Part shown: in pieces, positions 29,397 to 37,915 of the stretch
How positions within the stretch are numbered: position 1 is the stretch's first letter
How the letters are laid out: each line of letters begins with the position of its first letter
Assembly: GCF_049331405.1 (NCBI RefSeq)
Contig: NZ_CP186274.1
Coordinates: 3,782,001 to 3,846,000, forward strand
Origin: PoT sp049331405
GTDB lineage: Bacteria > Planctomycetota > Planctomycetia > Isosphaerales > Isosphaeraceae
Reading direction: 5' to 3'
Length of the DNA stretch: 64,000 nucleotides
Notes under the pieces: generated by a model
Database searches by the model: none
The model's input: the letters and a program-made list of their open reading frames with translations, nothing else
Told to the model about the DNA's origin: nothing
Translations under genes and position numbers: made by a program

Positions 29397-30896
29397 TTAC
29401 TTGGCCGTCGCCGGGGTTGTCGGGGCGGTCGGGGCCGGAGTCGCCGCCGGGCCCCCAGCAGGCGGGGCCGTGACGGGCTTCGTCGTGGGCGGGCCGTTGT
29501 CCCTGGACGAGGTCCCGAGCATCTCGATGGCATCGAACGGGTCGACGGTGTTGTCGGCCTCGGCGCCCTTGAGCAAGTCCTTGAACGGGAAGTCGGCCGG
29601 CTGGCTCTCGCCGAGTTGGCGGAGCGATCGGATGTATCGCTTGACGATCAAGCCGGTGTCTTTCTTGTTGAAATCGTCGTTGCGATAATCCTTGTGCTCC
29701 TGGAGCAGCTTGTCCCAGATGGCCAGGCCATCGCGGAACTTCTCGGAGGCCTTCGCGGGGTCGCCGCTCTTGTAAGCGATCGTCCCTTCGTAGAAGAGCT
29801 GGCGGGCCTGGACGCCTTCGTTGGTCATCTCGGCCATCGACCGGTCTTTCCAGTACCGGTAGTTCATCTGGTCGCCCCAGCGGCTCGTCCAGTACTTCTG
29901 GTTGTCGCTGAGCTTCTCGTACCGCTTCGGATCCGTCTCGTCGTCGATCTGAATCGGCTCTTTCGTGTCCTTGCCGTTGACCTTGACGACGTTGTGGGAG
30001 TCGAACGTGTAGCGCCCGAACTTGACCCACTCGGCCAGGGCCTTAGCCCACTCGTTCTTCGCGACTTCGCCGAAGGTGGCGGGGATGTCCTGCATGCTCA
30101 TCTTCTCAAGGGCCGCCGCATAGCGCGTCTGGGCATGGGCGGGCATCGAGCGGAAGGCGAGGTCACCGGGACGACCCTTGCGCTGGGGGACCGGGTCGAC
30201 GTAGTCGAGATTGGATTCCGTCCCCGTCGCCGTCCGGCTCGCACCTTCATCGACGAGGGCCACCGCACGGCTGAACCAGCCGAACCCGAGCTTGAAGTTG
30301 TCATTGCCGACGACGACGGTGCGCTGGGGGTCGGTGTAGTCGGTGTAGGTCTTGAAGGTCTCATCCGCGTCGTCCCGGAAGAGGCGACGGAGGATGATGC
30401 TCTCGTCCGAGAAGCCGAGCTTGTGGTAGTAGGTCCAGGCGGTGTCCCAGATCAAGTCGGGAGACTTGCGATTGTTCTTCACGCCGTCCTGGAGGAACTG
30501 GATCCCCTTCTTGATCCAGTCATACTTGTCTTCGGGGGCGTCCCACTCGACCGAGACGTTGTAGGCCAGGTTCCAGCCCTGGAACGTCCAGACCGAGAGG
30601 AAGTGGGGCTGGAGCTTGGTGATGAGGTCGACGGTCGCCTTCATCCGGTCCCAGTCCTGCTCGCGTTTCAGCTCTTCGGCCCGCGTCCAGAGGACGTTCG
30701 CGGCGACGCCGCGGGCCCCCCCGAGGAGGGCGAGCTTGAGCATGAAGCTGCCGGTATCCACCTGTCCGATGGCGGCTTCGCCAAGGTCTCGACGTCGCTT
30801 CTGCTCGTTGAGCCAGTTGGTGTACGGGATCATGCCGCCGAAGATGGCGACGATGATCAAGCCGTAGATGATCTTGCGAAGGTTATTCGACCTCAT
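29397..30896 (-). CDS. Membrane-anchored hypothetical protein of the ABC module
   Basis: A 499-residue protein of unknown function. It begins with an uncleaved-looking hydrophobic segment (LRKIIYGLIIVAIFGGMIPY, residues 6-25), followed by a long, helix-rich soluble region with TPR-like pairs (for example MKATVDLITKLQPHFLSVWT, FLQDGVKNNRKSPDLIWDTA and GTIAYKSGDPAKASEKFRDG). The C-terminal 45 residues are an Ala/Pro/Thr-rich tail, likely disordered. Its ATG overlaps the stop of the upstream permease gene by 4 nt (ATGA), which makes functional association with the ABC transporter very likely. It is probably an extracytoplasmic accessory or substrate-handling subunit; that role is inferred. A hairpin follows the stop. 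Confidence 0.85.
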   Translation of the reverse strand: MRSNNLRKIIYGLIIVAIFGGMIPYTNWLNEQKRRRDLGEAAIGQVDTGSFMLKLALLGGARGVAANVLWTRAEELKREQDWDRMKATVDLITKLQPHFLSVWTFQGWNLAYNVSVEWDAPEDKYDWIKKGIQFLQDGVKNNRKSPDLIWDTAWTYYHKLGFSDESIILRRLFRDDADETFKTYTDYTDPQRTVVVGNDNFKLGFGWFSRAVALVDEGASRTATGTESNLDYVDPVPQRKGRPGDLAFRSMPAHAQTRYAAALEKMSMQDIPATFGEVAKNEWAKALAEWVKFGRYTFDSHNVVKVNGKDTKEPIQIDDETDPKRYEKLSDNQKYWTSRWGDQMNYRYWKDRSMAEMTNEGVQARQLFYEGTIAYKSGDPAKASEKFRDGLAIWDKLLQEHKDYRNDDFNKKDTGLIVKRYIRSLRQLGESQPADFPFKDLLKGAEADNTVDPFDAIEMLGTSSRDNGPPTTKPVTAPPAGGPAATPAPTAPTTPATAK

Positions 30897-33355
30897 GCGG
30901 CCACCTCACGATTCTTCAAGATGAAGTATCCGGCGATGGAGAAAGGCAAGGCGTAGGCGAGGGCCAGGAGGAAGTTTGACCCGAGCAAGCCCCACTGCAC
31001 CTCGAAGCCGTCGGCGACGGTGTTGCTGACGTCGAGCGCCGAGAAGTTCGGCACGACGTAGACGAGTCGGGACATCACGGGCATCACGATCGAGTCGAAC
31101 GTCTTCGCGGTGACGACGGCGAGCGTCGGCGCCAGGTCGGACATCTGATTGTCGTGGGTGAGGAGTCGGATCAAGGATTCGAACGGCCCGCCGCCCTGGA
31201 GGCTCTGGAGCGTGAATTGAAGCAGGAACGCGAAGGCCACCTGGCCTGCGATGAAGAAGGCGATGGTGGTCAAAAGAGCCACCGGCCAACTCAGGAAGGT
31301 GCCGGCGAACACGCCGATGGCCGTGAGGACCATGGCCTGCAGCCAGACGCCGAAGAGTCCCTTCATGTAGTTCGTGCCGAAGTTACCCGCGCGAGCCAGG
31401 ATATAGAGGTCGCTCTCGGCCATGCCCAGGTACTGGGTCGGGCTCAAGCAGCGGATCTCGACCTTCAAGCCTCCCATCGATCCGGCGAGGAGCCTCGCGG
31501 GGATCGAGTGCTGATTCGTGTAATACTCGCGAATCGCGAAGGTGTTCTGATAGGGCTTCTCGCCGCTGTTCGGGTTGGTCACGACGATTTCGGCGTAGAC
31601 CGGCTCCCCGATGCGGCCCTTCGTCGTCCGGTAGATGTTGAAGGTCATTTCGAGGGGGATGCGGGGCGTGTGCATCGCCTCGGCCTGGCGGAGGAGGCCT
31701 TCGGCCTCTTCCTTCTTGCCCGCCTTGGACGAGTCGGCGGCCTTGGTCCTCAGGGCCTTCTCGTCGGATTCGAGCTTGGCGTAATCGGCTTCCGCACCCT
31801 TGAGTTCTTCGCGGTTGCGGGCGATCGTGGCGCTGAGGCGGCTGGCCTCGGTCGGGGTCAGCTTGCCCCCCGCCTGCTTCCGCTCGGCCTCGGCGATCTG
31901 GACGCGAAGCTCGAGCACTCGATTGAGAACGCCTTCGATGGTCCCCGCGACGAGCAGCCGATCCACGGGGATCCGGCGGTCGAGGAGCACTTGCTGGTTC
32001 GGATACCAGGGGTCGCGGACGATGCCGAATCGCCATGTCGCCGTGGCGGGCGTACCGCCTTCGATGTGGCTGCGCGGTTCCCGCATCGACTGATCCTGGC
32101 CGACGTCGATGCCGCGGACGTGGAAGTTGCCGCGCGAGTCGAGGAAGCTCAAGGAACCGTGAATCGGTTCGCGGGCCGACATGCGAGAGCGAAGCTGATT
32201 GGCCTCGTCGCGGAGGTGGCGGGCCTGGCGATCATGCTTCAGGTCGGCTTCCTTCTGGGCCTGCTGTTCGGTCGCGACGATGGCACCGGTGTAGATCGTT
32301 CGCCAGAGGTAGGCGAGGCTGATGCCGCCGAAGAGCACGATCAAGACCGTGACCATGGCCATGTAGCCCAGCATCCGGCCCCAGATCAGCTCAATGCGGC
32401 GGACCGGCTTGGAGACGACCGTGTAGATCGTCTGCTGCTGGATGTCGGTCGGCAGGCTGAGCGGCGTCAGGATCGTGATCATCACGGTCAAGAGCAGCGA
32501 GCAGAGCAGCGACAGGGTTCCGACGTAGAGTCGGCCCATTTCCGCGGCACGAGGCGGCACCAGGAACCAGTGCGTGAACGCGAGGACGACGAGGAAGACC
32601 GTCAGGACGACCCAGGGGGCCCACATCCGGCGGTTGGCCTCGGTGATCGTCAGCCTTGCGATCGAGTAGAGGCGACGCCAGCGGACGTTGATGACCTCGA
32701 CGAGCACCGCACAGATGATTCGGAAGAGGACGACGAAGCCCATGTACGTCGCGCTGAAGCGGGCGCCGAAGATCACCCCTTCCTGCCAGGGCGAGTGTGC
32801 CGTCCCGGGCTCTAGGGGCTGGCTGAGGCTGGCCTGCTGCAGCCCAACACCGAGCCCAAGGCCGAGGGCCAGGCCCGCGTGAACGCCGAAGAGGACGAGC
32901 AGGTCGGCGGCGTTGCCGAGCTTGCGGATCGTCTTCCAGAGGGCGACCTCGGTCCAGATCAGCAGGATGGCGCCGGAGATGCCGCCGAGCAGCGTCACGG
33001 CCGGGATCCCGCCGAGCTTGTAAATCTTGGGTGGCGTGCTGGTGGCCTGGAGCACCTGGACGACGAGGGCGACCACGCCGAGCGCGAGGCCGGCGAGGGC
33101 GGCGAAATCGAGCAGGCTGGCCCGCGTGCCGGTCCGTTCCTTGAGCGAGGCCGAGACCCAGGAGACGATCCATCCCAGCAGGCTCATCAGGCTGAGAACC
33201 TTGAGCCAGAAGAGGACGGCCCCGAACAGGCCCGGCGAAGTCATCGTCGGCTCGCCGAAGAAGAGGAGCCAACGGATCGTGGTCTGGAGCGACTTGGGGA
33301 CCCCAGGCATGACCGCCTGCGACCAAATCAATGTGATGAATGAGAGCGCGGACAT
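30893..33355 (-). CDS. Large ABC-2-like transporter permease
   Basis: An 820-residue integral membrane protein. Multiple hydrophobic segments lie in the first 370 residues (including LTVMITILTPLSLPTDIQQQ and GYMAMVTVLIVLFGGISLAY). In the middle is a large hydrophilic insertion of about 330 residues containing a coiled-coil-prone stretch (ELRVQIAEAERKQAGGK and RNREELKGAEADYAKLESDE). A second group of hydrophobic segments forms the last 170 residues, ending AYALPFSIAGYFILKNREVA. The motif QQQTIYTVVSKPVRRIELIW resembles the ABC-2/NosY-type permease element before a conserved TM helix. It is encoded between an ATPase gene and a membrane-anchored protein. Substrate and direction are unknown; ABC-2 context suggests export. 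Confidence 0.85.
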   Translation of the reverse strand: MSALSFITLIWSQAVMPGVPKSLQTTIRWLLFFGEPTMTSPGLFGAVLFWLKVLSLMSLLGWIVSWVSASLKERTGTRASLLDFAALAGLALGVVALVVQVLQATSTPPKIYKLGGIPAVTLLGGISGAILLIWTEVALWKTIRKLGNAADLLVLFGVHAGLALGLGLGVGLQQASLSQPLEPGTAHSPWQEGVIFGARFSATYMGFVVLFRIICAVLVEVINVRWRRLYSIARLTITEANRRMWAPWVVLTVFLVVLAFTHWFLVPPRAAEMGRLYVGTLSLLCSLLLTVMITILTPLSLPTDIQQQTIYTVVSKPVRRIELIWGRMLGYMAMVTVLIVLFGGISLAYLWRTIYTGAIVATEQQAQKEADLKHDRQARHLRDEANQLRSRMSAREPIHGSLSFLDSRGNFHVRGIDVGQDQSMREPRSHIEGGTPATATWRFGIVRDPWYPNQQVLLDRRIPVDRLLVAGTIEGVLNRVLELRVQIAEAERKQAGGKLTPTEASRLSATIARNREELKGAEADYAKLESDEKALRTKAADSSKAGKKEEAEGLLRQAEAMHTPRIPLEMTFNIYRTTKGRIGEPVYAEIVVTNPNSGEKPYQNTFAIREYYTNQHSIPARLLAGSMGGLKVEIRCLSPTQYLGMAESDLYILARAGNFGTNYMKGLFGVWLQAMVLTAIGVFAGTFLSWPVALLTTIAFFIAGQVAFAFLLQFTLQSLQGGGPFESLIRLLTHDNQMSDLAPTLAVVTAKTFDSIVMPVMSRLVYVVPNFSALDVSNTVADGFEVQWGLLGSNFLLALAYALPFSIAGYFILKNREVAA

Positions 33356-33616
33356 TGCGGCGGAAACTCCTCAGGAGTGTTACGAAGTCCTGGGTCGGGC
33401 CGTCGGATGAAGTAATCGAGCGATGATGCCCGAACTCGAGGCTCACGGATGCTGGCGAAGACGCGATATGGCTGCAGGCGCCGGCCGAGGCCCGGCCTCG
33501 ATCTCGGCAGATTGCCATCGGTCAACGATCTTGGAGCCCGTCCGTGCAGCCCTCGTCGCCTTCGAGAGGGAGATGATCCCGCCCCGGGGCGACGAAGGTC
33601 TCGGATCAAGGCATGA

Positions 33617-34513
33617 TCAGGACTTCGTGACGGCTTCCGCCACGCGACGACGACCGGGGTGCTGGTCGCTCTCGCGGACGATGCGGAGGAAGAGTTCTTC
33701 GAGGGTGGTCGTCGGGTGATCGACGGCCAGGAGCTCGCCGTTGTGGCGGGCGATGACCTGGCGGATCTCCTGCAGGGCGGCCTCGGAGAGGTCCTTCGTC
33801 TTGATCTGGGTGACGTCCTGGACGGTCAGCAGGTCGGAGACCTTGCCGAGCTCCTTAAGCTCACCGCGGTGCAGGATCGCGATGCGGTCGCAGATGTCCT
33901 GCATGTCGGCGAGGAGGTGGCCCGAGAGGACGATCGTCTTGCCCTGGGCGCGGAGGTCGCGGATCAATTCCTTGATCTCGGCGGTACCGATCGGGTCGAG
34001 GCCCGAGGTCGGCTCGTCGAGGAGGATCAACTCGGGGTTATTGATCAGGGCCTGGGCGAGGCCGATGCGGCGCTGCATACCCTTGGAGTATTCGCGGAGC
34101 TGACGGTGCTTGGCGGCGTTCAGGCCGACCATGTCGATGAGCTGGCCCACGCGTTTGGTGCGCTCGGCGGCCGAGAGCTTGAAGAGCCGGCCGTAGAAGT
34201 GCAGGGTCTCTTCAGCGTTCAGGAACTTGTACAGGTACGACTCTTCCGGCAGGTAACCGATGCGCTCGTTCTTGGCGACGTTGTTGGTCGGCTCGCCGAA
34301 GATGAAGGCGTCGCCGGCCGAGGGGAAGAGCAGGCCGAGGAGCAGCTTGATGGAGGTCGTCTTGCCGGAGCCGTTGGGTCCCAGAACCCCGAAGATCTCT
34401 CCCCGATAGACCTGAAGGTCGAGCGCCTTGAGCGCCTGCACCTTGGGGCGTCCCCAGAAGTCGCGATAAACCTTGGTCAGGTTGCGTGTCTCGATAATGA
34501 CTTCACGGCTCAT
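33617..34513 (-). CDS. ABC transporter ATP-binding protein
   Basis: The ATPase of the adjacent ABC-2-like system, 298 residues. It shows the Walker A loop GPNGSGKTTSIKLLLGLLFP near residue 45, a Q-loop region (YLPEESYLYKFLNAEETLHF), the signature REYSKGMQRRIGLAQALINN, Walker B LILLDEPTSGLDP, and the switch His in TIVLSGHLLADMQDICDRI. A C-terminal segment of about 80 residues (after GELKELGKVSDLL) matches the extension seen in DrrA/NatA/NosF-like ATPases. The ATG at 34513 is chosen over an open extension of 54 codons because MSREVIIETRNLTKVY is the typical beginning. It lies 261 nt upstream of the permease gene and probably heads the operon. Confidence 0.93.
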   Translation of the reverse strand: MSREVIIETRNLTKVYRDFWGRPKVQALKALDLQVYRGEIFGVLGPNGSGKTTSIKLLLGLLFPSAGDAFIFGEPTNNVAKNERIGYLPEESYLYKFLNAEETLHFYGRLFKLSAAERTKRVGQLIDMVGLNAAKHRQLREYSKGMQRRIGLAQALINNPELILLDEPTSGLDPIGTAEIKELIRDLRAQGKTIVLSGHLLADMQDICDRIAILHRGELKELGKVSDLLTVQDVTQIKTKDLSEAALQEIRQVIARHNGELLAVDHPTTTLEELFLRIVRESDQHPGRRRVAEAVTKS

Positions 34514-35007
34514 CAGGAAGGCGCCTTGTGCAAGGACGATTGAGAAATCGAGGGAAGTAGTTCTGACGATGAACCACCCGATTCGCCGGCAGATGGCCTC
34601 GGCGGTCTCGTGACACCGGCCCGAAATAAGACGAATAAAGGAAACCGGCGTGCCGCACGAGCATTTCGCTACCAAGAAGTCGCCGGCCGCGGAGCTAGCA
34701 CCGCCGGTGCTACGAACCTACGGGTTGCAAGGTTCGAAAGGTCGCCAAAGAATTTCGCGGAAGACCCGGAAAAGCGACCCGCCACCGCCCCGATCGAAGG
34801 CGTCGGGGCTTGCCCGAGGTCCAGACCGAGGAAGGGTTATGGTAAAGGACGGGAAGGCAGGTTGGCAAGTGCGAGAACCATCCTCAACCACCCAAAACCA
34901 TCGAGAAGTTTTCGAGTGGAATCCATGACAGGGCGATCATGCGAGCATGGCACGAACCTCGGCCTTATGAAGGCGCCGATCGGGCGGATTTGAAAGCTCG
35001 AGGACAA
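34514..35007. other. Gene-free region upstream of the ABC operon
   Basis: 494 nt with no credible gene; three overlapping open frames of 90-130 codons on the plus strand have no start signals and atypical composition. It should contain the ABC-operon promoter, which I could not assign. Confidence 0.45.
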
Positions 35008-35046
35008 AAAAAGGCCCCTTCCGATCGGAACGGGAGGGGCCTTTTT
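35008..35046 (-). terminator. Rho-independent terminator
   Basis: A stem of about 15 bp (A-tract plus GGCCCCTTCC pairing with GGGAGGGGCC plus T-tract, one G-U pair), loop 35023-35031. Read on the minus strand it ends in a run of seven T, downstream of the 156-residue secreted protein gene. The T-tract on the plus strand would allow bidirectional use. Confidence 0.85.
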
Positions 35047-35088
35047 GGCTTCACGTCGACGAGTCGACTGGATCCGCTCACATTCGGA

Positions 35089-35559
35089 TCAAGGAGTCAG
35101 GCCGCTCGCTCCGGAGTTGATCGGTGACGCCTCGACCCGACCGGTGAACGGCCGGAATGGCACCCGAGACCCGGTGCCGAGCGTCTCGTTGTACGGATGC
35201 ACCGGCGTATTGGCGGATCCGAGGGGCGGACCGCCCGCAGGATGATCTCCGCCGCAATTTGTATATGTGACGTAACGCTGGCCGCGAGTCATGTAGGGGT
35301 TGTAATAGTTCGGCGGGAACATCTGTTCCACGGGCATCGCGAAATGCCGCGGGAAGTAATATTCGGAGGTGCGGTTCGCGCCGAGAGGGACCCATGTGCT
35401 GTAGTCGAACCAACCGTAGCCATCGGGATTACCGTTGGGGAAACCCCAGCCATAGCCGGGGCCGTCCGGCAGGAAGCGGGGAATGGACGACTGCTGAAAA
35501 TGACCGGACGTGGCACTGACGGCCATTGCCACGGTCATCGAGACGATCATGGACGTCAT
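35089..35559 (-). CDS. Secreted planctomycete hypothetical protein
   Basis: A 156-residue protein with a signal peptide (MTSMIVSMTVAMAVSATSG). The mature part is rich in Tyr, Gly, Pro and Asn: YGWGFPNGNPDGYGWFDY, a central EYYFPRHFAMPVEQMFPPNY, and GGDHPAGGPPLGSANTPVHP near the C terminus. I recognise this as a lineage-restricted type of secreted protein from memory of planctomycete sequences, not from a named domain. There is one Cys (NCGGDHP). Function unknown. It is followed by the strong terminator at 35008-35046 and is divergent from pabA/trpG 232 nt away. Confidence 0.8.
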   Translation of the reverse strand: MTSMIVSMTVAMAVSATSGHFQQSSIPRFLPDGPGYGWGFPNGNPDGYGWFDYSTWVPLGANRTSEYYFPRHFAMPVEQMFPPNYYNPYMTRGQRYVTYTNCGGDHPAGGPPLGSANTPVHPYNETLGTGSRVPFRPFTGRVEASPINSGASGLTP

Positions 35560-35791
35560 TCTCGGGGCCTCCCTGACATGATCAAGAAGAGGAACACTCG
35601 TAGATGACGGAGGAAATCCCGGAGCGCCTGACGTTCGCTCGGCTGCGACCTCCGTACAGTACGAGAAACTCTACTCGCGCCACGACCGCCGTGCCGGTTT
35701 CGCGAGCGGATTCCCTTCCGATTGCGCCGAAAACCGGTTAGGATCCGAAGGTAATGGCAAGGCCGAGACGCAACGCTGACCTGGGTTCGCT

Positions 35792-36391
35792 ATGATCGTT
35801 TTGATCGATAATTACGACTCGTTCACCTATAACCTGGTCCAACGGCTCGGCGAGATCGATCCGGGCATCGACCTGCGCGTGGTCCGCAACGACCAGATCT
35901 CGCTCGACGAGATCGAGGCGAGCCACCCGTCCCACCTGATCATCTCGCCGGGGCCTTGCACCCCGCTCGAGGCCGGGATCTCGAATGAGGTCGTCCAGAG
36001 GTTTGCCCCCCAGATCCCCCTGCTGGGCGTCTGCCTCGGCCACCAGTGCATCGGGCACACCTTCGGAGCCAATGTGGTCCGGGCCGATCGGATCATGCAC
36101 GGCAAGACCTCGCTGATCCACCACGACAACAAGGGCGTCTACCGCGGCCTGCCGAACCCCTTCGAGGCCACGCGTTACCACAGCCTGGTCATCCAACCGG
36201 GCACGCTGCCCCCCGAGCTCGAGGTCGTCGCCTGGACGGACGAGAACGAGATCATGGGGGTCCGCCACAAGACCTACCCGCTCGAAGGGGTCCAGTATCA
36301 CCCCGAGAGTTTCCTCACCCTCGCCGGGACGCAGTTGCTCAAGAACTTCATCACCCAATCCTTCGAGCCGGCGAAGAAGCAGGCCGTCTGA
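35792..36391 (+). CDS. pabA: Glutamine amidotransferase, aminodeoxychorismate/anthranilate synthase subunit II
   Basis: The glutaminase subunit that supplies ammonia to PabB (p-aminobenzoate, folate) or TrpE (tryptophan). The 199-residue protein begins MIVLIDNYDSFTYNLVQRLG and has the oxyanion segment ISPGPCTPLEAGIS, the nucleophile in LGVCLGHQCIG (Cys81) and the His/Glu pair in GVQYHPESFLT. PabA and TrpG cannot be separated by these motifs, and many bacteria use one protein for both. A PabB with the aminodeoxychorismate-type PIKGT motif is encoded at 56495-57973, but no trpE is in the window. It lies 42 nt upstream of moeA and is likely co-transcribed. Confidence 0.93.
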   Translation: MIVLIDNYDSFTYNLVQRLGEIDPGIDLRVVRNDQISLDEIEASHPSHLIISPGPCTPLEAGISNEVVQRFAPQIPLLGVCLGHQCIGHTFGANVVRADRIMHGKTSLIHHDNKGVYRGLPNPFEATRYHSLVIQPGTLPPELEVVAWTDENEIMGVRHKTYPLEGVQYHPESFLTLAGTQLLKNFITQSFEPAKKQAV

Positions 36392-36433
36392 CCTCGGCCC
36401 GGACCTTTCGGATCGCTTGCAAGGAGAATCGTG

Positions 36434-37651
36434 ATGCTCTCGGTCGACGAGGCACTCGGGGAAGTGTTGACCCAGGCGCAGCCGCTCCCCGCGGAACGCC
36501 GCTTGGCCCTGGAAGCCCTCGGCCTCACCCTGGCCGAGGATATCCACGCCGACATCGACCTGCCCCCCTTCGACAAGGCCCTCGTCGACGGTTACGCCAT
36601 CAAGGTCGCCGAGTTTGAGTCGGGGGTGCGTGAATACTTCGTCGGGGAAGAAATCCTTGCCGGGAAGACGCCCGAGCGACCCCTGGCGAATGGCGAGGCC
36701 GCCGCGATCATGACCGGCGCACCGATCCCGGTCGGTGCTGATGGCGTGGTCATGATCGAGCGTACCAGCCTCGTCGACGGCCGGGTCCATCTCGAAGAGA
36801 TGGCAGTGCGCCCGGGCATGAACATCATGCGCCAGGGGCGTGAGATGAAGACCGGCGACCTCATCCTGAGCCGCGGCGATTGGATCAACCCGGCGAGAAT
36901 CGGGCTCCTCGCCTCGGTGGGTAGGACCGAAGTCGAGGTCATCCCCCCTCCCCTCATCCGAATCCTGCCGACCGGCGATGAATTGGTCGAGCCCGGTCAG
37001 AAGCCCGGACCCGGTCAGATCCGCAACTCCAACGCCTTGATGCTCGCCGCCCTCGTCTCGAACGCCGGGGCCCGGGCCGAGATCCTCCCCGTGGCGCGCG
37101 ACGAGAGCCAGCACCTGAGCGACGCCATCTCGCACGGACTCGGCGCGGATGTCCTGCTGATTACCGGCGGGGTCTCTGCGGGGAACCGAGACCTCGTGCC
37201 GGAAACCCTCGAGTCGCTCGGAGTCCGGAGGACCTTCCACAAGGTCAAACTCAAGCCGGGGAAGCCGCTCTGGTTCGGCGTCGGCCTGCCTCGTGGGGAT
37301 CGGCCGCCGACCCTGGTGTTCGGACTACCGGGAAATCCGGTCAGCGGCATCGTCGGTTTCTTGCTCTTCGTCCGCCCTGCCCTCGCCGCTATGGCGGGAC
37401 TGAGCCGCCGCGATCCCACCGCGAGGCGCCGTCCTCTGAGTCGGTCGTTCAAGCATCAGAGTGACCGCCCCACCTACCACCCTTCGCGTCTAATCCCTTC
37501 TCCGGACGGGGGATATACGATCGACCCGCTCAGCTGGGCGGGCTCGGCCGACCTCCGCGCGGTGGGCTCCTGCGACGGCTTCGCGGTCTTCCCAGCGGGG
37601 GATCGGGAGTACGCCCAGGGCGATGTTGTCGATTTCTTCGACTTGGATTAG
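36434..37651 (+). CDS. moeA: Molybdopterin molybdenumtransferase
   Basis: Inserts molybdate into adenylylated molybdopterin, the last step of molybdenum cofactor synthesis. The 405-residue length fits. Seen: LPPFDKALVDGYAIK near residue 50 (the family's FD-x-S-x-x-DG-Y-A region, with K replacing S), AAIMTGAPIPVGADGVVMIE, RQGREMKTGDLILSRG, IRILPTGDELVEPGQKPGPG, LLITGGVSAGNRDLVPETLE, and the C-terminal FGLPGNPVSGIVGF. Start ATG 36434 has AAGGAG 7 nt upstream; a GTG directly before it is less likely. It follows pabA by 42 nt. No other mo-cofactor gene or molybdoenzyme is visible here. Confidence 0.94.
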   Translation: MLSVDEALGEVLTQAQPLPAERRLALEALGLTLAEDIHADIDLPPFDKALVDGYAIKVAEFESGVREYFVGEEILAGKTPERPLANGEAAAIMTGAPIPVGADGVVMIERTSLVDGRVHLEEMAVRPGMNIMRQGREMKTGDLILSRGDWINPARIGLLASVGRTEVEVIPPPLIRILPTGDELVEPGQKPGPGQIRNSNALMLAALVSNAGARAEILPVARDESQHLSDAISHGLGADVLLITGGVSAGNRDLVPETLESLGVRRTFHKVKLKPGKPLWFGVGLPRGDRPPTLVFGLPGNPVSGIVGFLLFVRPALAAMAGLSRRDPTARRRPLSRSFKHQSDRPTYHPSRLIPSPDGGYTIDPLSWAGSADLRAVGSCDGFAVFPAGDREYAQGDVVDFFDLD

Positions 37652-37915
37652 GATTCGCGAGGAATCGGCTCCTGGCTCAACTCCGTGGTGCGGTGAACCT
37701 CTACGTCGAAAGCGCCGGATCGACCTCCAGAATCTGGGAAGGATTCCCGGGGCGGAAGTTGTCCGCAATTTCGTCGACCGCCCAACGGGTGAGACTGGCG
37801 AGCGAATAGCCAACAAGGGAGTCTCGTGCGGCCTTCGACCGCGATGGGTGAAGGCCGTGGGCGTTCCATTCCTTACTCGACGAGCCCCCTTCTTTCTTCG
37901 AAGGGGAGAACGACG

